Shown one piece after another: positions 62,739 through 64,000 of a stretch of DNA of 64,000 bases (positions are counted from its first letter, which is position 1; every line of letters begins with the position of its first letter). The notes beneath the pieces are model-generated. The model worked only from the letters and a program-made list of their open reading frames with translations. It did not search any database and had not been told where the DNA came from. Source of the stretch: Pseudomonadota bacterium (GTDB lineage Bacteria; Pseudomonadota; Gammaproteobacteria; Steroidobacterales; Steroidobacteraceae). The stretch spans positions 1 through 64,000 of the forward strand of contig JAFEDS010000010.1 in NCBI GenBank assembly GCA_018241505.1. The letters run 5' to 3'. The translations under genes were made by a program, and so were the position numbers.

Positions 62739-63794
62739 ATGACCCCTCCTTCAGGCGCAGCCGCAGCGTCCCTCAAAGCGGCCCCGAGCTCAGCAGCCCC
62801 CGCCCGTCCCGCCTTCGGGACCGTACTGGCCCCCACGATGGTGGTATCCAAGTACCGGGATGGAAAATGGACCCCACTTGATACGCGGCCTGTAGGCGCG
62901 ATCGAAGTACATCCGGCGGCCCACGTCCTGCACTACGCCAGTACCTGCTTCGAAGGATTCAAGGCCTATCGGTGGGCTGACGGCAGCGTCAACGTGTTCC
63001 GCATGGACCGCCACATTGAGCGCCTGCGCCAGAGCGCACGTGCGCTCGTCCTACCGGAACCAGATGCTGATCAGCTCGCACAGATGATCAGGCTCGCGAT
63101 CGAGAAGAACCGCGACCAGGTGCCCGAGGCGCCGGGCGCCCTCTATATGCGGCCCCTGCTGTTCGGGACCACTCCGAACATTGGTGCGGCGGCAACGCCT
63201 GCCGATGAGGCTACGCTCATCGTTCTTGCGAGCCCGGTGTGGGACTACTTCGCGGGTGGCATGAAGCCTCTGCGTATTTATGTTGAGGACGTGAATTCCC
63301 GCTCGGCCACTCAGACGGGTCGCGTCAAAACCGGCGGCAACTACGCCGCGGCGCTGGGCCCGACCCTGGAAGCCCGCAAGCAGTACAAATCGGACCAGGT
63401 TCTGTTTGCTCCCGGCGGCGAAGTTCAGGAAACCGGTGCTGCGAATTTCCTTTTGATCAAGAAAGGAAAGATCCTCACCCGCAGTCTCGACTCCACCTTT
63501 CTCCACGGTGTAACACGCGATTCACTGCTGACGATGGCGCGCGACGACGGCTACTCAGTGGATGAGCGCGTTTTCCACGTGCCGGAAATGCTCGAATGGT
63601 CGCGCGATGGTGAAGCGGCTCTTTCCGGGACGGCAGCGGTGCTCGCCGGTGTCGGCGTGCTCATTCACCGCGGCAAGGAATATCAGCTTTCAGGCGGCGA
63701 CGTGGGACCCACGACCCAGGAGCTGCGCCAGAAGTTGGTTTCAATCCAGCGCGGCGAGATTGCCGACCGGCACGGCTGGATCACTAAAATCTGA
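62739..63794 (+). CDS. ilvE: branched-chain amino acid aminotransferase
   Basis: 351 residues. A class IV PLP aminotransferase that interconverts branched-chain amino acids and their 2-oxo acids. The PLP Lys lies in TGRVKTGGNYAAALG; other conserved parts are YASTCFEGFKAYRW near the N-terminus, ALYMRPLLFGT, EVQETGAANFLLIKKG and TFLHGVTRDSLLTMA. The length fits the larger BCAT (type II) group. The ATG at 62739 follows GGAAGA. The divergent nitroreductase is 67 nt away and a short membrane protein converges with it. Confidence 0.95.
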   Translation: MTPPSGAAAASLKAAPSSAAPARPAFGTVLAPTMVVSKYRDGKWTPLDTRPVGAIEVHPAAHVLHYASTCFEGFKAYRWADGSVNVFRMDRHIERLRQSARALVLPEPDADQLAQMIRLAIEKNRDQVPEAPGALYMRPLLFGTTPNIGAAATPADEATLIVLASPVWDYFAGGMKPLRIYVEDVNSRSATQTGRVKTGGNYAAALGPTLEARKQYKSDQVLFAPGGEVQETGAANFLLIKKGKILTRSLDSTFLHGVTRDSLLTMARDDGYSVDERVFHVPEMLEWSRDGEAALSGTAAVLAGVGVLIHRGKEYQLSGGDVGPTTQELRQKLVSIQRGEIADRHGWITKI

Positions 63795-63987
63795 CAACGG
63801 CATGCGGGGCCTGCGCGATGCGCGGGCCCCCGGGCATGTGCCTCCACGCCACCCAGGCGCCCAGGAGGACAGCAAACACGACCAGCGGAATGAGCAGGCG
63901 CTTTTTGAGAATATTGATCTGCTCGTCTTCAGCGGCCTCCCCGGCCAGCAAGTCGGCGTAGGAGGTCGGTTTGTCGGGTAGGTTCAT
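63784..63987 (-). CDS. small single-pass membrane protein, function unknown
   Basis: 67 residues from the ATG at 63987. An acidic N-terminal region (YADLLAGEAAEDEQINILKK) leads to one membrane helix (about 31-48: LLIPLVVFAVLLGAWVAW) and a short basic tail. No family is recognised. Its end overlaps ilvE by 11 nt. It may be the last gene of a transcript entering from outside the window. Confidence 0.55.
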   Translation of the reverse strand: MNLPDKPTSYADLLAGEAAEDEQINILKKRLLIPLVVFAVLLGAWVAWRHMPGGPRIAQAPHAVVRF

Positions 63988-64000
63988 GCCTGCAGTCCAG

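Overview
The window is a continuous stretch of chromosome from a GC-rich (by eye about 60-65 percent) Gram-negative bacterium. Protein style and gene content fit a free-living, aerobic gammaproteobacterium near Steroidobacteraceae/Nevskiales/Xanthomonadales: TonB-dependent receptor with glycoside hydrolases, LytTR and QseBC-type two-component systems, MASE1 diguanylate cyclase, Ser/Thr kinase with WD40 repeats, glyoxylate-shunt malate synthase G. This placement is inference. I found no phage, transposase, CRISPR array, tRNA or rRNA.

Layout. 1-14.5 kb is signalling and household genes: the 3' part of katG, a LytS/LytR-type pair, a membrane-anchored beta-lactamase-family hydrolase, a diguanylate cyclase, a REC-PAS regulator, DUF711, DUF962 and CHRD proteins, and a QseC/QseB-like pair. 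15.2-19.8 kb is a tightly coupled four-gene operon (acetyltransferase, glycosyltransferase, PhyH dioxygenase, flippase), each join an ATGA overlap, probably making or modifying a surface glycan. 19.8-29.6 kb is a ten-gene chemosensory operon on the minus strand (STAS, CheA, CheW, PAS-MCP, CheY, CheZ-like, CheR, CheD, CheB, second MCP). Both MCPs lack membrane segments, so the array should be cytoplasmic. An ANTAR protein lies upstream of it.

30.7-36.5 kb holds an AraC regulator, a LysE exporter, a candidate small RNA or leaderless micro-ORF, a secreted S15/CocE hydrolase, and an MBL hydrolase/TetR/acetyltransferase group with a perfect operator-like palindrome. 36.6-47.4 kb looks like a sugar-uptake locus: ExoP-like GH3, LacI regulator, methyltransferase, secreted GH13, DeoR regulator, Nudix hydrolase and TonB receptor. 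It has a LacI-type palindrome before the GH3 gene and three phased TGCACG repeats before the DeoR/Nudix genes. 47.5-57 kb carries a TPR/2-oxoglutarate oxygenase, nitronate monooxygenase, a periplasmic HD hydrolase, a second PhyH protein, and a large Ser/Thr kinase-WD40 protein interrupted by an in-frame TGA at a conserved WD40 tryptophan. 57-64 kb is metabolic: glcB, exonuclease III, an acetyltransferase, an HPF-like protein, bluB, a nitroreductase and ilvE.

The most notable observations are the TGA-split 14-repeat kinase, the possible small transcript at 32449-32585, the readable operators for three local regulators, the soluble chemosensory system with short C-terminal tail motifs, and the minimal flippase operon containing an iron dioxygenase.
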